A stretch of DNA of 64,000 nucleotides, from contig NZ_CP089211.1 of NCBI RefSeq assembly GCF_021183825.1, positions 2,294,001 to 2,358,000 of the forward strand, written 5' to 3'. This DNA comes from Sinomicrobium kalidii (GTDB lineage: Bacteria > Bacteroidota > Bacteroidia > Flavobacteriales > Flavobacteriaceae). A program made the position numbers and the translations under genes. Below the pieces are notes generated by a model that was given only the letters and a program-made list of their open reading frames with translations, was not told the DNA's origin and did no database searches. Shown here in pieces: positions 56,351 to 63,905 of the stretch. Numbering within the stretch: the first letter of the stretch is position 1; each line of letters opens with the position of its first letter.

Positions 56351-57190
56351 TTAATCCCTGTACTCATACCCCATGATCTCTTTATACACCTGCCTAAAGG
56401 CATCCCGATCCATCTGTATGTATATCATGGGTTGATTTACACCTATTGTCGGACCGGTAAATTCGAATACGTTATATTTTGAGTGGCCCTTCCTCATTTC
56501 TGCCGTCTCTATGTGACTAAGGGTGTTGGGGGAATCTATTCTATGATCCAAAGGATCGAAACTGACTTGTGCTGTAAATATTATGCCTTCATATTCTAAT
56601 TGTAAAACCATCCCGTTGATACCGCCTTCTTTAATACCGAAGGAGCGTTGTGCCCTGTAATATTCACCGCTTCCCCTACGGTCCAAATCTATAGGATTAA
56701 AGTTATAACTATCTATATTGGCCCTCCTTTTTACAGCATTGAAGATTTCTTCGACCAATTTTTTCAGATCTTCTCTCCGGGCATCCGTAAAAGATTTTTT
56801 GTCGATATCAGGAGCCCCCATGTATTTACGATATAATTTACTTAAACCATTAGGAGCACTGTTTTGATAATCGCTTCATACATTGCCTTCACCGGGCCCC
56901 ACATACTTAAAACCGTGTGGCGTGTTGCTTTCCGATGTTACCTCTTCTTTCCACACGTATTGCCCGGTTTTCCTGTCTTTAACCCAGTCTGACGGTTGTT
57001 CTCCTCTGGTGCTTTTTAGCGGTGTTTCAAGAAGGCTTCCGGAGTTGTTATGCTTGTCCATAAGCGAATCCCCGGCAGGAATATCCGGGCTTCGCTTAAC
57101 CTTAAAACGGAGGTCGATATCCATACCTGTGGTTTGGTACAGTTCCAGCCAGCTTTCTATATCCCTAATGGAATGTACAGTGATTTCCAT
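56351..57190 (-). pseudogene. Polymorphic-toxin-like gene interrupted by an in-frame TGA
   Basis: One continuous 280-codon frame, broken only by a TGA at codon 105 (56,876-56,878). The first part (104 residues, MEITVHSIRDIESWLELYQT) ends with the linker DWVKDRKTGQYVW...PHGFKYVGP. I associate such a DW-x-x-D/N-x-x-TG-x-x-VW...GY/F-x-YVGP linker with Bacteroidota Rhs-type and polymorphic toxins just before the toxic domain. After the stop, the frame stays open through SDYQNSAPNGLSKLYRKY into the 156-residue domain (MGAPDIDKKSFTDARREDLK). I see no known toxin motif there. It could be a recent nonsense mutation, a recoded stop, or a sequencing error. The N-terminus is too short to be an Rhs protein. 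Confidence 0.6.
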
Positions 57191-57365
57191 AGTAACTAAA
57201 AAGAAGAAATGTTCAGGTATTTAAAACACATTAATTTTTCATAAAACTTTTGCAGGGGATTGGTGTATAAAAGTACAAAAAATTCTTAGGGCTTGACATC
57301 CTGGCTTATGAATGTGTAACAGGCTGCGAAGTCGGGGACATTTGCAGAGCGGGAATGCTGTCATT
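57191..57365. repeat. Duplicated intergenic block (first copy)
   Basis: The sequence from about 57,177 to 57,300 is repeated with small changes at 59,703-59,826, and the sequence around 57,305-57,352 (CTGCGAA...TTCGCAG hairpin) is repeated at 59,829-59,882 and 60,781-60,835. It contains no gene. Confidence 0.65.
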
Positions 57366-57437
57366 TTTTACTTATTAGATAATCCGTTGATAAAATCGCA
57401 TATTCAAAATTGTCAGACCAACCGTTTTTAAGCGGCA
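57366..57437 (-). pseudogene. 3' fragment of an acetyltransferase gene
   Basis: It encodes VLPLKNGWSDNFEYAIL through LISKK plus stop, the same last 22-23 codons as the intact GNAT gene at 60,844-61,392. No 5' part is present. It appears to be a duplicated gene end carried with the neighbouring repeat. Confidence 0.7.
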
Positions 57438-57445
57438 ATACCCCT

Positions 57446-57504
57446 GCTGCCGCACGATTACATCGTGTGGCTGTTCCCGCTGCCGCACGATTGCATCGTG
57501 TGGC
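57446..57504. repeat. Two REP hairpins at the left of the RAYT gene
   Basis: GCTGCCGCACGAT-TAC-ATCGTGTGGC (hairpin 57449-57471) and GCTGCCGCACGAT-TGC-ATCGTGTGGC (hairpin 57482-57504) are in the same orientation, each with a 10-bp stem. Confidence 0.85.
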
Positions 57505-57587
57505 TCAAACTAACCCATCTATAACTTTCTTATCTTTTAACCAAAATACTGAAAAACAAGCACATTATCCAACAGCCCCTTTTCTCC

Positions 57588-58100
57588 CTAATAATCCACA
57601 GCACTGCTGTAAACATAATCTTCCGGCCGAAATACGAAGCCTGCATCTACCGGATTGTTGTGAATATAGTCGATCTTTTCCTGTATAACTTTATTGCTCC
57701 AAAGCTCAACAGGTTTGTTGTCGTGTCGCCAAAACTGATATCCGGTAACGTTGGACGACTTTCCTGCTGCTTTTTTAAACCTTTCGAGCAAAAACTCTTT
57801 TCTGCTTTCTCTCGGATTATCCCGTATTTCCTTTACTATCGCTTTGCTTGTAAACCGTTTAAAATCACCCAGCAGCAATGCGGGATGCTGCCCGTTTATA
57901 CTCCTGAAGACTAAATGCATATGGTTGGTCATAATGCACCAGGCCACAATTTCCATACCTTTCTCTTTTTGGCAAAACGCCAGACTTTCCAACAGCAGGT
58001 TCTTATATTCATTCCTGGTAAAAACATCCAGCCACTCCACTACAGCAAAGCTCACAAAGTATAGGCCCTCCGGGTTATGGAACTTATAGTTTCTGCTCAT
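57588..58100 (-). CDS. REP-associated tyrosine transposase (RAYT)
   Basis: A 170-residue HUH-type transposase of the Y1 (IS200/IS605-like) superfamily. The HUH motif is TNHMHLVF (His60, His62), and the catalytic Tyr145 is in KIDYIHNNPVDAGFV. Both fit RAYT proteins, which cut single-stranded REP hairpins. REP hairpins lie on both sides (57,446-57,504 and 58,170-58,192), so this is a full RAYT element. The gene is intact. A 99-base identical copy of its left flank ends the window, so a second element probably starts just beyond. Confidence 0.9.
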   Translation of the reverse strand: MSRNYKFHNPEGLYFVSFAVVEWLDVFTRNEYKNLLLESLAFCQKEKGMEIVAWCIMTNHMHLVFRSINGQHPALLLGDFKRFTSKAIVKEIRDNPRESRKEFLLERFKKAAGKSSNVTGYQFWRHDNKPVELWSNKVIQEKIDYIHNNPVDAGFVFRPEDYVYSSAVDY

Positions 58101-58169
58101 AGGCTAAATGTACAGATTTTTCATTTCCGGAAAAACACGGCCGTGAGTAAAGCTCAGGAAATTAAAGAT

Positions 58170-58192
58170 GCCACACGATGCAATCGTGCGGC
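58170..58192. repeat. REP hairpin at the right of the RAYT gene (inverted)
   Basis: GCCACACGAT-GCA-ATCGTGCGGC, inverted relative to the left REPs. It lies directly before the PIN gene fragment. Confidence 0.85.
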
Positions 58193-58199
58193 AGCGGGG

Positions 58200-58601
58200 G
58201 TAAGTGAGGAAGAAGCTTTAAAAAGAGTAGAAAAAGCAAATTTGGCTTTTCCTGATGCTTTAGTAACAAATTATACGGGATTGATACATAACTTAAGTCT
58301 ACCGGATGCAAAAGACTGTCACGTCCTGGCTGCTGCCATAAAGACTGATGCGAATGTAATAGTCACCAATAACACTAAAGATTTTCCTGAAGATTATTTA
58401 GCCTCTTTTGGCTTAGCTGCTAAAACAGCAGATGATTTTTTGACTGATATTATTGATTTAAATACGGACCAAGCCGTAAAAGCATTCAAGCAATTAGTTT
58501 TAAATAGACGAAATCCGGATTTAAATGAATTTGAAGTTCTTGACATTTTAAGAAAGCAAGGACTGAAAGATACAGCGGATTTTCTGCATTCACAGCTTTA
58601 G
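58200..58601 (+). pseudogene. PIN-domain gene truncated at the 5' end by a REP
   Basis: From 58,200 the frame reads VSEEEALKRVEKANLAFPDA, then LPDAKDCHVLAAAIKTDANV and VTNNTKDFPEDYL. These are the middle and C-terminal parts of a PIN_3-type (COG1569-like) ribonuclease of about 190 residues. The first part, with the leading catalytic Asp, is missing; in its place the same frame runs back through the REP hairpin (encoding KDATRCNRAAAG) to 58,077. The remaining 133 residues could be translated only as a fusion and are probably inactive. Its 3' end is followed by a GTTATATGC motif. Confidence 0.75.
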
Positions 58602-58651
58602 TTATATGCTTGGCCATGCCGAAAAGCTTTTTGTTGTACCCATACCAACGC

Positions 58652-59641
58652 TTAGTTATCAGCCACAGTTATTTCTTTCTCCTTATAATAATCAAGCCAG
58701 GATTTTATTCTTCCGACAAACATTTTGAGGTAGTTTTCAGTCAGGAATATGTTCGACCAATCAAATCTCCGTGCCTGTACTCCGAGATAAAAAACAAAAA
58801 CAGAAGCCCCGGCTTTAGGGATTAGCCTGAGTTCATTATCCGATAACGCCCTGACTTTTTGGTAGCCGTTCAGAAAACTCTGAATTTTTGATTCATATTG
58901 TTTTTTGTCAGATTCTATGAAAAATAATTGTTTGCAGAAATATGCAATATCCAAAACCTGCCATCCGTTTCCACAAAAATCGAAGTCGAAAATTGTAATT
59001 TCCTTTTCATTGACGACAGCCATGTTATCATACCAGATATCCATATGTACGACTCCCTTTCGAACATTGTCGAAATCTGAATCCCGGAAAGACTCACCAA
59101 ACGCTTTAATGAACTCCATTTCTGCTAATTCCTCGGGGAAGAATTGTTTTAAATGCTCATAAGGCAATGCTACAAGTGATTGTTTGTTATAAGAAATCCG
59201 GTCAATGGCTTTGTTTAAAGGGAAGCTGTGAATTTTTGCCATTAACGAACCAATGGAGTAACAGGTCTCTTTGTCCATAAACCGGATTTTGCCGCCTTGA
59301 GCAAATGAAAAAAGCACTACATACCTGGTTCCTTCAGGTGCATTTATTTTTTGAATGAATGCTCCGTTTTTATCCTGAATTGGAAAAGAGACCGCTATTT
59401 TATTTCCTTTCAGAAGCTTTAGCAGTTTTATCTCTTCGGTAATTTCATCTTCAGACCTCCAATTATGGCTATAAACTCGTATGACATATTTTGTTTCGCC
59501 TGAGGAAATAAAATAAGTGTGATTTATTCCTGTCCTGAATAATTCACAAGTGAAGTTTTCGTTTAACTGATATCGGTCTTTTATAAACGCTCCTAATTCT
59601 TTTGCGGAAAGTGTAGACCTTGTAACCGGAAATGCTGTCAT
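58652..59641 (-). CDS. Phosphotransferase (APH/SrkA-like)
   Basis: A 329-residue kinase-fold protein of the aminoglycoside phosphotransferase superfamily, close to homoserine-kinase II/SrkA-type enzymes. The catalytic loop is VHMDIWYDN (H-x-D...N), and the metal-binding DFD is in ITIFDFDFCGNGWQVLD. The N-lobe contains YVIRVYSH. The substrate is unknown. Its start overlaps the stop of a tiny chimeric frame (ATGA). The first codons (ATGACAGCATT) also occur at 57.3 and 60.8 kb, just after the ends of acetyltransferase gene copies, so the gene pair was duplicated and partly lost. Confidence 0.82.
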   Translation of the reverse strand: MTAFPVTRSTLSAKELGAFIKDRYQLNENFTCELFRTGINHTYFISSGETKYVIRVYSHNWRSEDEITEEIKLLKLLKGNKIAVSFPIQDKNGAFIQKINAPEGTRYVVLFSFAQGGKIRFMDKETCYSIGSLMAKIHSFPLNKAIDRISYNKQSLVALPYEHLKQFFPEELAEMEFIKAFGESFRDSDFDNVRKGVVHMDIWYDNMAVVNEKEITIFDFDFCGNGWQVLDIAYFCKQLFFIESDKKQYESKIQSFLNGYQKVRALSDNELRLIPKAGASVFVFYLGVQARRFDWSNIFLTENYLKMFVGRIKSWLDYYKEKEITVADN

Positions 59642-59715
59642 TTTTTACTTATTAGATAGCGTGTTTCGTTTGTAAAGTTTGTTTTACCTAAAATATAAGG
59701 TACGGTGATTTCCAT
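59638..59715 (-). pseudogene. Chimeric remnant joining two duplicated gene ends
   Basis: The 25-codon frame starts MEITV, like the toxin-like gene at 57,190, and ends RYLISKK, like the acetyltransferase gene end. It appears to be the scar of a deletion between duplicated blocks. Its stop overlaps the phosphotransferase start by 4 bases. Confidence 0.6.
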
Positions 59716-59882
59716 AGGTACTAAAAAAAGAAGAAATGTCAGGGTATTTAAAATACATCGGTTTCTCGTAAAACCTTTGCAGGGGATTGGTGTGTAAAAG
59801 TATAAAAAATTCTTAGGGCTTGACATCTTGGCTTATTATTAACGTGTAATGGGTTGCGAAGTCGGAGACATTCGCAGAGCGG
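59703..59882. repeat. Duplicated intergenic block (second copy)
   Basis: This region corresponds to 57,177-57,352 with scattered changes, including the GCGAAGTCGGAGACATTCGC hairpin. Confidence 0.65.
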
Positions 59883-59960
59883 TTTCCGGAAAAATAGGGC
59901 CGTGAGTAAAACCCGGGAAATTAAAGATGCCACACGATGCAATCGTGCGGCAGCGGGGGC
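59883..59960. repeat. Solitary RAYT right end with REP hairpin
   Basis: It is about 90% like 58,120-58,200 by eye, including the REP GCCACACGAT-GCA-ATCGTGCGGC (59929-59951), but without a transposase gene. It is probably a non-autonomous copy moved by the RAYT. Confidence 0.7.
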
Positions 59961-59982
59961 CTGTACAACGCTGCCATAGTTA

Positions 59983-60405
59983 TTAGCCACTGGCTTTTCC
60001 TTTCAAATATATTTCTGGTGTCAGGATAGCCAGTTTACTTTTTTTAAAGTCTTTTAAGTTTCTGGTCAGGACAATTTTGATTTTTCCGTTTTCTATTGCA
60101 GAAAAATTTTGTAGTGCATCTTCAAAATCTTTAAAATCAGAGTTAAGAGCATTTAATACGGCATTTTTATCCATATTGATAATTTCAATAATACTTAAAA
60201 GTTGTTTTATTTTTTCTACAATTATATTGTGTTTTGCTGTTTTTCTTAGTAAATAGTAAACATTGGAAATTATTACAGGCGTAGTATATCCTTCTAATTG
60301 TTTTTCCGCACAAAGATTTAAAATTTGCGTAGAATATTCTGAAAATGGTTTTCGGTCAAAAAAGAAATCCATTAAAACATCAGTATCGATCAGAACTTTA
60401 TCCAT
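59983..60405 (-). CDS. PIN-domain toxin (VapC-like)
   Basis: A 140-residue PIN ribonuclease. Acidic residues of the active site: Asp7 and Asp9 in VLIDTDVLMD, then Glu95/Asp96 in KDFEDALQNF, and Asn116/Asp119 in TRNLKDF. It would cleave RNA when free of its antitoxin. Its start directly follows the stop of the antitoxin gene (TAAATG), the usual arrangement with antitoxin first. Its 3' end runs into the solitary REP segment with the motif TAACTATG...GTTGTAC. Confidence 0.85.
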   Translation of the reverse strand: MDKVLIDTDVLMDFFFDRKPFSEYSTQILNLCAEKQLEGYTTPVIISNVYYLLRKTAKHNIIVEKIKQLLSIIEIINMDKNAVLNALNSDFKDFEDALQNFSAIENGKIKIVLTRNLKDFKKSKLAILTPEIYLKGKASG

Positions 60406-60657
60406 TTATAAGTATTTTTTTTCTAAACGATTTCTCAGTTCCTTTTTATAATCCATATCCTTTGGCATCCTAAAAGAACCTTTTAACGATTCCACTATTG
60501 GGTTGAGTTTTTTATCTTTATTTTTCTGATCTTTTTCGGTAAGGATCTTTAAATAGTTTTCGATAATATCGGATAAACTTCTGTTTTTTTCTTTCGCATA
60601 ATTTTTGGCGCGCTCAATGATCTCTCTTTCAATTGTTAATGTCAGTTTAGTATTCAT
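60406..60657 (-). CDS. Antitoxin, DUF6364/ribbon-helix-helix type
   Basis: An 83-residue protein. The first 45 residues (KLTLTIEREIIERAKNYA then RSLSDIIENY) form a ribbon-helix-helix-like DNA-binding domain of the DUF6364 type; the C-terminal basic helix (MDYKKELRNRLEKKYL) binds the partner toxin. It is immediately upstream of the PIN toxin with no gap, so it forms a toxin-antitoxin module and probably represses its own promoter. Confidence 0.82.
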   Translation of the reverse strand: MNTKLTLTIEREIIERAKNYAKEKNRSLSDIIENYLKILTEKDQKNKDKKLNPIVESLKGSFRMPKDMDYKKELRNRLEKKYL

Positions 60658-60687
60658 AACTATAAATTTAGTGAGTACATAATATCA

Positions 60688-60695
60688 CAAAGTTA
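60688..60695 (-). promoter_or_regulatory. -7 element of the toxin-antitoxin promoter
   Basis: On the minus strand it reads TAACTTTG (TAnnTTTG), 31 bases before the antitoxin start. No TTG partner is obvious. Confidence 0.45.
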
Positions 60696-60780
60696 ATAAA
60701 TAATTCTTGAATACGTGTGTTTTTATTTTTTTTGATACGTGTATGTTGGTTTATGATTGACAAAGGGCCTGATACCTTGC

Positions 60781-60843
60781 CTGGCTTATCATTAACGTGT
60801 AATAAGCTGCGAAGTCGGAGACATTCGCAGAGCGGGAATGCTG
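60781..60843. repeat. Duplicated intergenic block (third copy)
   Basis: The ATTAACGTGTAAT...GCTGCGAAGTCGGAGACA block is shared with 59,829-59,882 and 57,305-57,352. It lies directly after the acetyltransferase gene and contains the first codons of a lost phosphotransferase copy (ATGACAGCATT). Confidence 0.6.
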
Positions 60844-61392
60844 TCATTTTTTACTTATTAGGTAATCCGTTGATAAAATCGCATATTCAAAATTGTCAGA
60901 CCAACCGTTTTTAAGCGGCAATACCTTTCTCTTTCTTCCTTCTCTTGTCATTCCGGCTTTTTCCAAAACACGGATACTTCCTGCGTTGTCCACCGCACAT
61001 CCGGCTTCAATCCGGTGTAGTTTAAGTTCGTTAAATCCGAAATCCAAAATTTTATGTAAGGATTCCGTTGCATAACCTTTATTCCAAAAATCAGAGTGAA
61101 ATTTATACCATACTTCGGCAGTTTTAAATTTCGGTTTACCGAAAATCAATGAAATCAATCCGATAAATTCTTTGTTTTCAATTAATTCAACCTTAAATGT
61201 TAAATCCTTATCCTGTTCGTTTTTTTCAATCCAATCCTTAACTATGCTTTCGGTTTGACTTATGTTTTCGGGAATTCCCAGCGTATTGAACCTGTCGGTT
61301 TCGGGAAGTGAATGTAATTCGTGAATTTTTTCCAGGTCTGATACCGAAACAGGCCTTATAAGTAATCGTTTGGTTTGTAGTTTAATTTCCAT
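60844..61392 (-). CDS. GNAT acetyltransferase, RimJ/RimL-like
   Basis: A 182-residue acetyltransferase of the Acetyltransf_3 type. The start MEIKLQTKRLLIRPVSVSDL is typical. Motif A is near residues 105-128 (YKFHSDFWNKGYATESLHKI, with NKGYAT), followed by HRIEAGCAVDNAGSIRVLEK and AGMTREGRKRK. It may acetylate ribosomal protein ends or small molecules such as antibiotics. Its last 22 codons are duplicated at 57,366 and partly at 59,638. Confidence 0.87.
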   Translation of the reverse strand: MEIKLQTKRLLIRPVSVSDLEKIHELHSLPETDRFNTLGIPENISQTESIVKDWIEKNEQDKDLTFKVELIENKEFIGLISLIFGKPKFKTAEVWYKFHSDFWNKGYATESLHKILDFGFNELKLHRIEAGCAVDNAGSIRVLEKAGMTREGRKRKVLPLKNGWSDNFEYAILSTDYLISKK

Positions 61393-61480
61393 TATCGATT
61401 TTTTCGTATTACAGGCATGTTATAAATGCATTTTTGATAGACCCTTGCTTCCGTTGCACTCAAACGAGCGCCAGGTAGAG

Positions 61481-61519
61481 CCAGTTGGTCCTCGTTTCTG
61501 CCGGGCTCAAACGAGAACC
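61481..61519. repeat. Inverted repeat between acetyltransferase and hydrolase genes
   Basis: GGTCCTCGTTT (61487-61497) and AAACGAGAACC (61509-61519) pair with one mismatch; CTCAAACGAG and CCAGTTGG each also occur twice here in direct orientation. Confidence 0.45.
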
Positions 61520-61541
61520 AGTTGGATATTGTTGTACATAG

Positions 61542-62681
61542 TTATTCTTGTTTCATTTGCCGTAATACTGTTTTTCCATTTTCATTTTCCGGATTCAATT
61601 CAATTGATTTTTCATACATTTTAATGGCTTCTTCTTTTTTGTTTGCCATCAATAAGGCTTCACCATAACTATCATATGCATTAAAACTATCCGGAAATAA
61701 AATTGTAGTTAATTTAAAAACTTCTAAAGCCTTATCTAATTCTTTATTTCTCAAAAATGAATAACCTAATTCATTCAAATCATGTTCTGAACGATTATTT
61801 ACCTTAGCTTCAATAGATAGTTCTATGGCATTATCCAGAGCCTTGTGTAACAGCGCATTTTGTTGCCCTTCGTCCAGCGTTTCTGAGTACGCTTTAATTA
61901 TTGCATTGATGACTAACGCAGGATTATCTCGAAATACGGCATGACCACTTCCCCTGGCAATAATATTTTTTACATTATCCTTATGTTCACCAAGCTCTTT
62001 GTGGAGTTTTCTCCATCTGTTTGAAAGTACTGGAAAACCCGGAAAGGAGTTTTCAGGAAAAATATTTGTAATTGGGGTATTTTCCGGGAACTGCATACTT
62101 CTCATATAGCGCATTGTTTCATTGAAATTTGAATTCAAATAAAAATCACCAGAAGGCTTTTTTATAGCACTCATATCAATGTTCATATCTCTCATTGTCA
62201 GTAATTCTTCATTCCAGAAATTACTAAGCGTAGCATCTATTAAAATGACCGAGAGCACTTTTTCGGGATGTTTACGTGCGAATAACAGATTATACAATCC
62301 ACCGTACGAATGGGAAACCAAAATAATTTCATTGTTGAAACCCAACATTGAAAGACCTGTTTCCAGTTCTTTAATACCATTTTCTATTCCAAAATCCGAA
62401 TCGTTTTTCAAATTTGGATTTAATTCACTTTGTCCAAATCCGGACCGGTCATAAGTAATTAATGTTGTCCCCGTAACCTTATGAATTTTTTCTAATATAT
62501 TGTTCCAGACAGAACTATCAGCACCCCCGCCGGCTTCAAAAAGAATTGGAGTTCCTTTTCCTTTTATGATATTAAAATACATTTTATAACCCCCAACGTC
62601 TACCAGCGTATCTTGACTTTGGGCATGCATAGCGAACGATAAAGAGAAAATCACTAAGAATGTTAAATAAAAATGTCTCAT
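61542..62681 (-). CDS. Alpha/beta hydrolase with C-terminal TPR helices
   Basis: A 379-residue exported enzyme (signal MRHFYLTFLVIFSLSFAMHA). Residues 25-265 form an alpha/beta-hydrolase domain with nucleophile Ser in VSHSYGGLYN, an oxyanion region ILFEAGGGADSSVW, and the catalytic His probably in ARGSGHAVFRDNP. Residues 285-375 contain TPR-like helices (KALEVFKLTTILFPDSFNAY). Combining a hydrolase with TPRs is common in Bacteroidota. The substrate is unknown. Both ends carry the GTTGTAC-type motif, as expected for a mobile cassette. Confidence 0.85.
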   Translation of the reverse strand: MRHFYLTFLVIFSLSFAMHAQSQDTLVDVGGYKMYFNIIKGKGTPILFEAGGGADSSVWNNILEKIHKVTGTTLITYDRSGFGQSELNPNLKNDSDFGIENGIKELETGLSMLGFNNEIILVSHSYGGLYNLLFARKHPEKVLSVILIDATLSNFWNEELLTMRDMNIDMSAIKKPSGDFYLNSNFNETMRYMRSMQFPENTPITNIFPENSFPGFPVLSNRWRKLHKELGEHKDNVKNIIARGSGHAVFRDNPALVINAIIKAYSETLDEGQQNALLHKALDNAIELSIEAKVNNRSEHDLNELGYSFLRNKELDKALEVFKLTTILFPDSFNAYDSYGEALLMANKKEEAIKMYEKSIELNPENENGKTVLRQMKQE

Positions 62682-62957
62682 TTGGTCTGTAGTTTAGGGT
62701 TTTCCATAATTATGTACAACGGCTCTGTATATGAAAAGCAGGGCAGGTGGTTATTTCCTTGTTGCCTCAACTGGCTCCACTTCCCCACCTCCACAGACTT
62801 ACTCCGTGCCCTCCCATTTTTCTGTAAGGGTAGCAGGAACTTTCAATGTTAATCGTATCATGTCGTATTTTGGCGTTGGGAAGTCGAAAAGTTTGGATAT
62901 CGACTTATACTTAAATGCTTTCGCAATTGATGTATTGACCTGTCAGCAGAAATCAAC
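62682..62957. other. Intergenic segment, no gene called
   Basis: It holds the GTACAACGGCTCTGTATATG motif beside the hydrolase start and an open frame on the + strand (from 62,731) without recognisable features. It may be the rest of a cassette or a relic. Confidence 0.35.
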
Positions 62958-63641
62958 TCATAAATCATCTATTTTTCTACATACGGTATTGATATGATCG
63001 AGTCCGTACAGCAATGCCGCCTCATCAATGTTCATCCATTGAAAAAGCTGTCGTATTAAAACGTAGTGTTGCCTGGCATAGGTCGTATCTTTTATAGGTC
63101 GATTAGGCATAAAACAGATAGGCTCATGGTGAGCAACCCTGTTTCTTATATTATTGATTTCGGCCAGTTGGTTAAATATATAGTTTTGATTATACTGGTG
63201 TGTCGGTGTACTGGTAGGTTTGGCGGGAAAAATCTTTAGTAATGTTTTTCCCGTGGCCCTGTATTGATATTGTGCAAACATATATCTCCAAAAACCAAAA
63301 CCAAGTTCGGCCACCAATTTGTTATGGGTATAAGAATGATTGAGCTTTTTTACCGCTTCCCTGATGCTTGTTGCAGTTAGTTTGCAACGCGGGGTGTCAA
63401 AAACACCATTACGGGATGCTGCGGTTTTAAGCCAATCACTGCCCAAAGTTCTTAAACAATGGCTATCTATGGCATTGCGCAAAGTCACTTCAAAGCAACT
63501 GATAACGGTGAATAATTCCTGGGACAGCCTGAGATTTAAACGGTAGAGTGTCATGGCCTTTTTGGTATTGCCCTGACAAGCTGCTACATACCGGCTCATA
63601 CGGGCCGGTGTCAGAATACTTTCAAATTCCGTGTACCTCAT
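62958..63641 (-). CDS. Abi-family (AbiD/AbiF-like) HEPN protein
   Basis: A 227-residue protein of the Abi_2 type. The start is set at MRYTEFESILTPARMSRYVA. The HEPN ribonuclease motif R-x4-H is RNRVAHHEP near residue 185, in the typical segment NNIRNRVAHHEPICF. The N-terminal AACQGNTKKAMTLYRLNLRL and middle GFWRYMF are family features. Abi proteins of this type block phage growth, probably by cutting RNA after infection. The upstream region holds 11-bp direct repeats that might be an operator. It is a stand-alone defence gene. Confidence 0.85.
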   Translation of the reverse strand: MRYTEFESILTPARMSRYVAACQGNTKKAMTLYRLNLRLSQELFTVISCFEVTLRNAIDSHCLRTLGSDWLKTAASRNGVFDTPRCKLTATSIREAVKKLNHSYTHNKLVAELGFGFWRYMFAQYQYRATGKTLLKIFPAKPTSTPTHQYNQNYIFNQLAEINNIRNRVAHHEPICFMPNRPIKDTTYARQHYVLIRQLFQWMNIDEAALLYGLDHINTVCRKIDDL

Positions 63642-63656
63642 ACATTGAATAATTAC

Positions 63657-63686
63657 CAATTATTTGCAAATTATGCAATTATTTGC
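63657..63686. promoter_or_regulatory. 11-bp direct repeats upstream of the Abi gene
   Basis: CAATTATTTGC occurs at 63657-63667 and 63676-63686, 19 bases apart start to start, just upstream of the Abi start. Possible operator. Confidence 0.35.
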
Positions 63687-63782
63687 TAATTTTGTAACAT
63701 CTTATTCCCGGTAGTCCCTGAAGCGATTCAAACTGGCGGGTTTCGTTTTTTATGGCAATTCGGTTCTTTACCTTTCCTCTCC

Positions 63783-63905
63783 TTTAATTGCTATCCAACC
63801 AATAATCACCAACAGCATGTATCGCTTGCTTCACCATTTTCGATGGTAATTCCTTTATCAGTCTAAAAGTGTACTCAGTAATATTGTCTGCATTGATTCT
63901 TTTCC
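63783..63905 (-). pseudogene. 3' fragment of an unrecognised gene cut off by a REP element
   Basis: The frame encodes RINADNITEYTFRLIKELPS and ends HAVGDYWLDSN before a stop. Upstream the frame runs straight into the REP hairpin at 63,910, so the 5' part of the gene is absent. No family is recognised. Confidence 0.45.

Noticed and set aside
62731..62997. An 88-codon open frame on the + strand
   Set aside because: It overlaps the end of the Abi gene on the other strand, has no family character, and starts within a boundary repeat.
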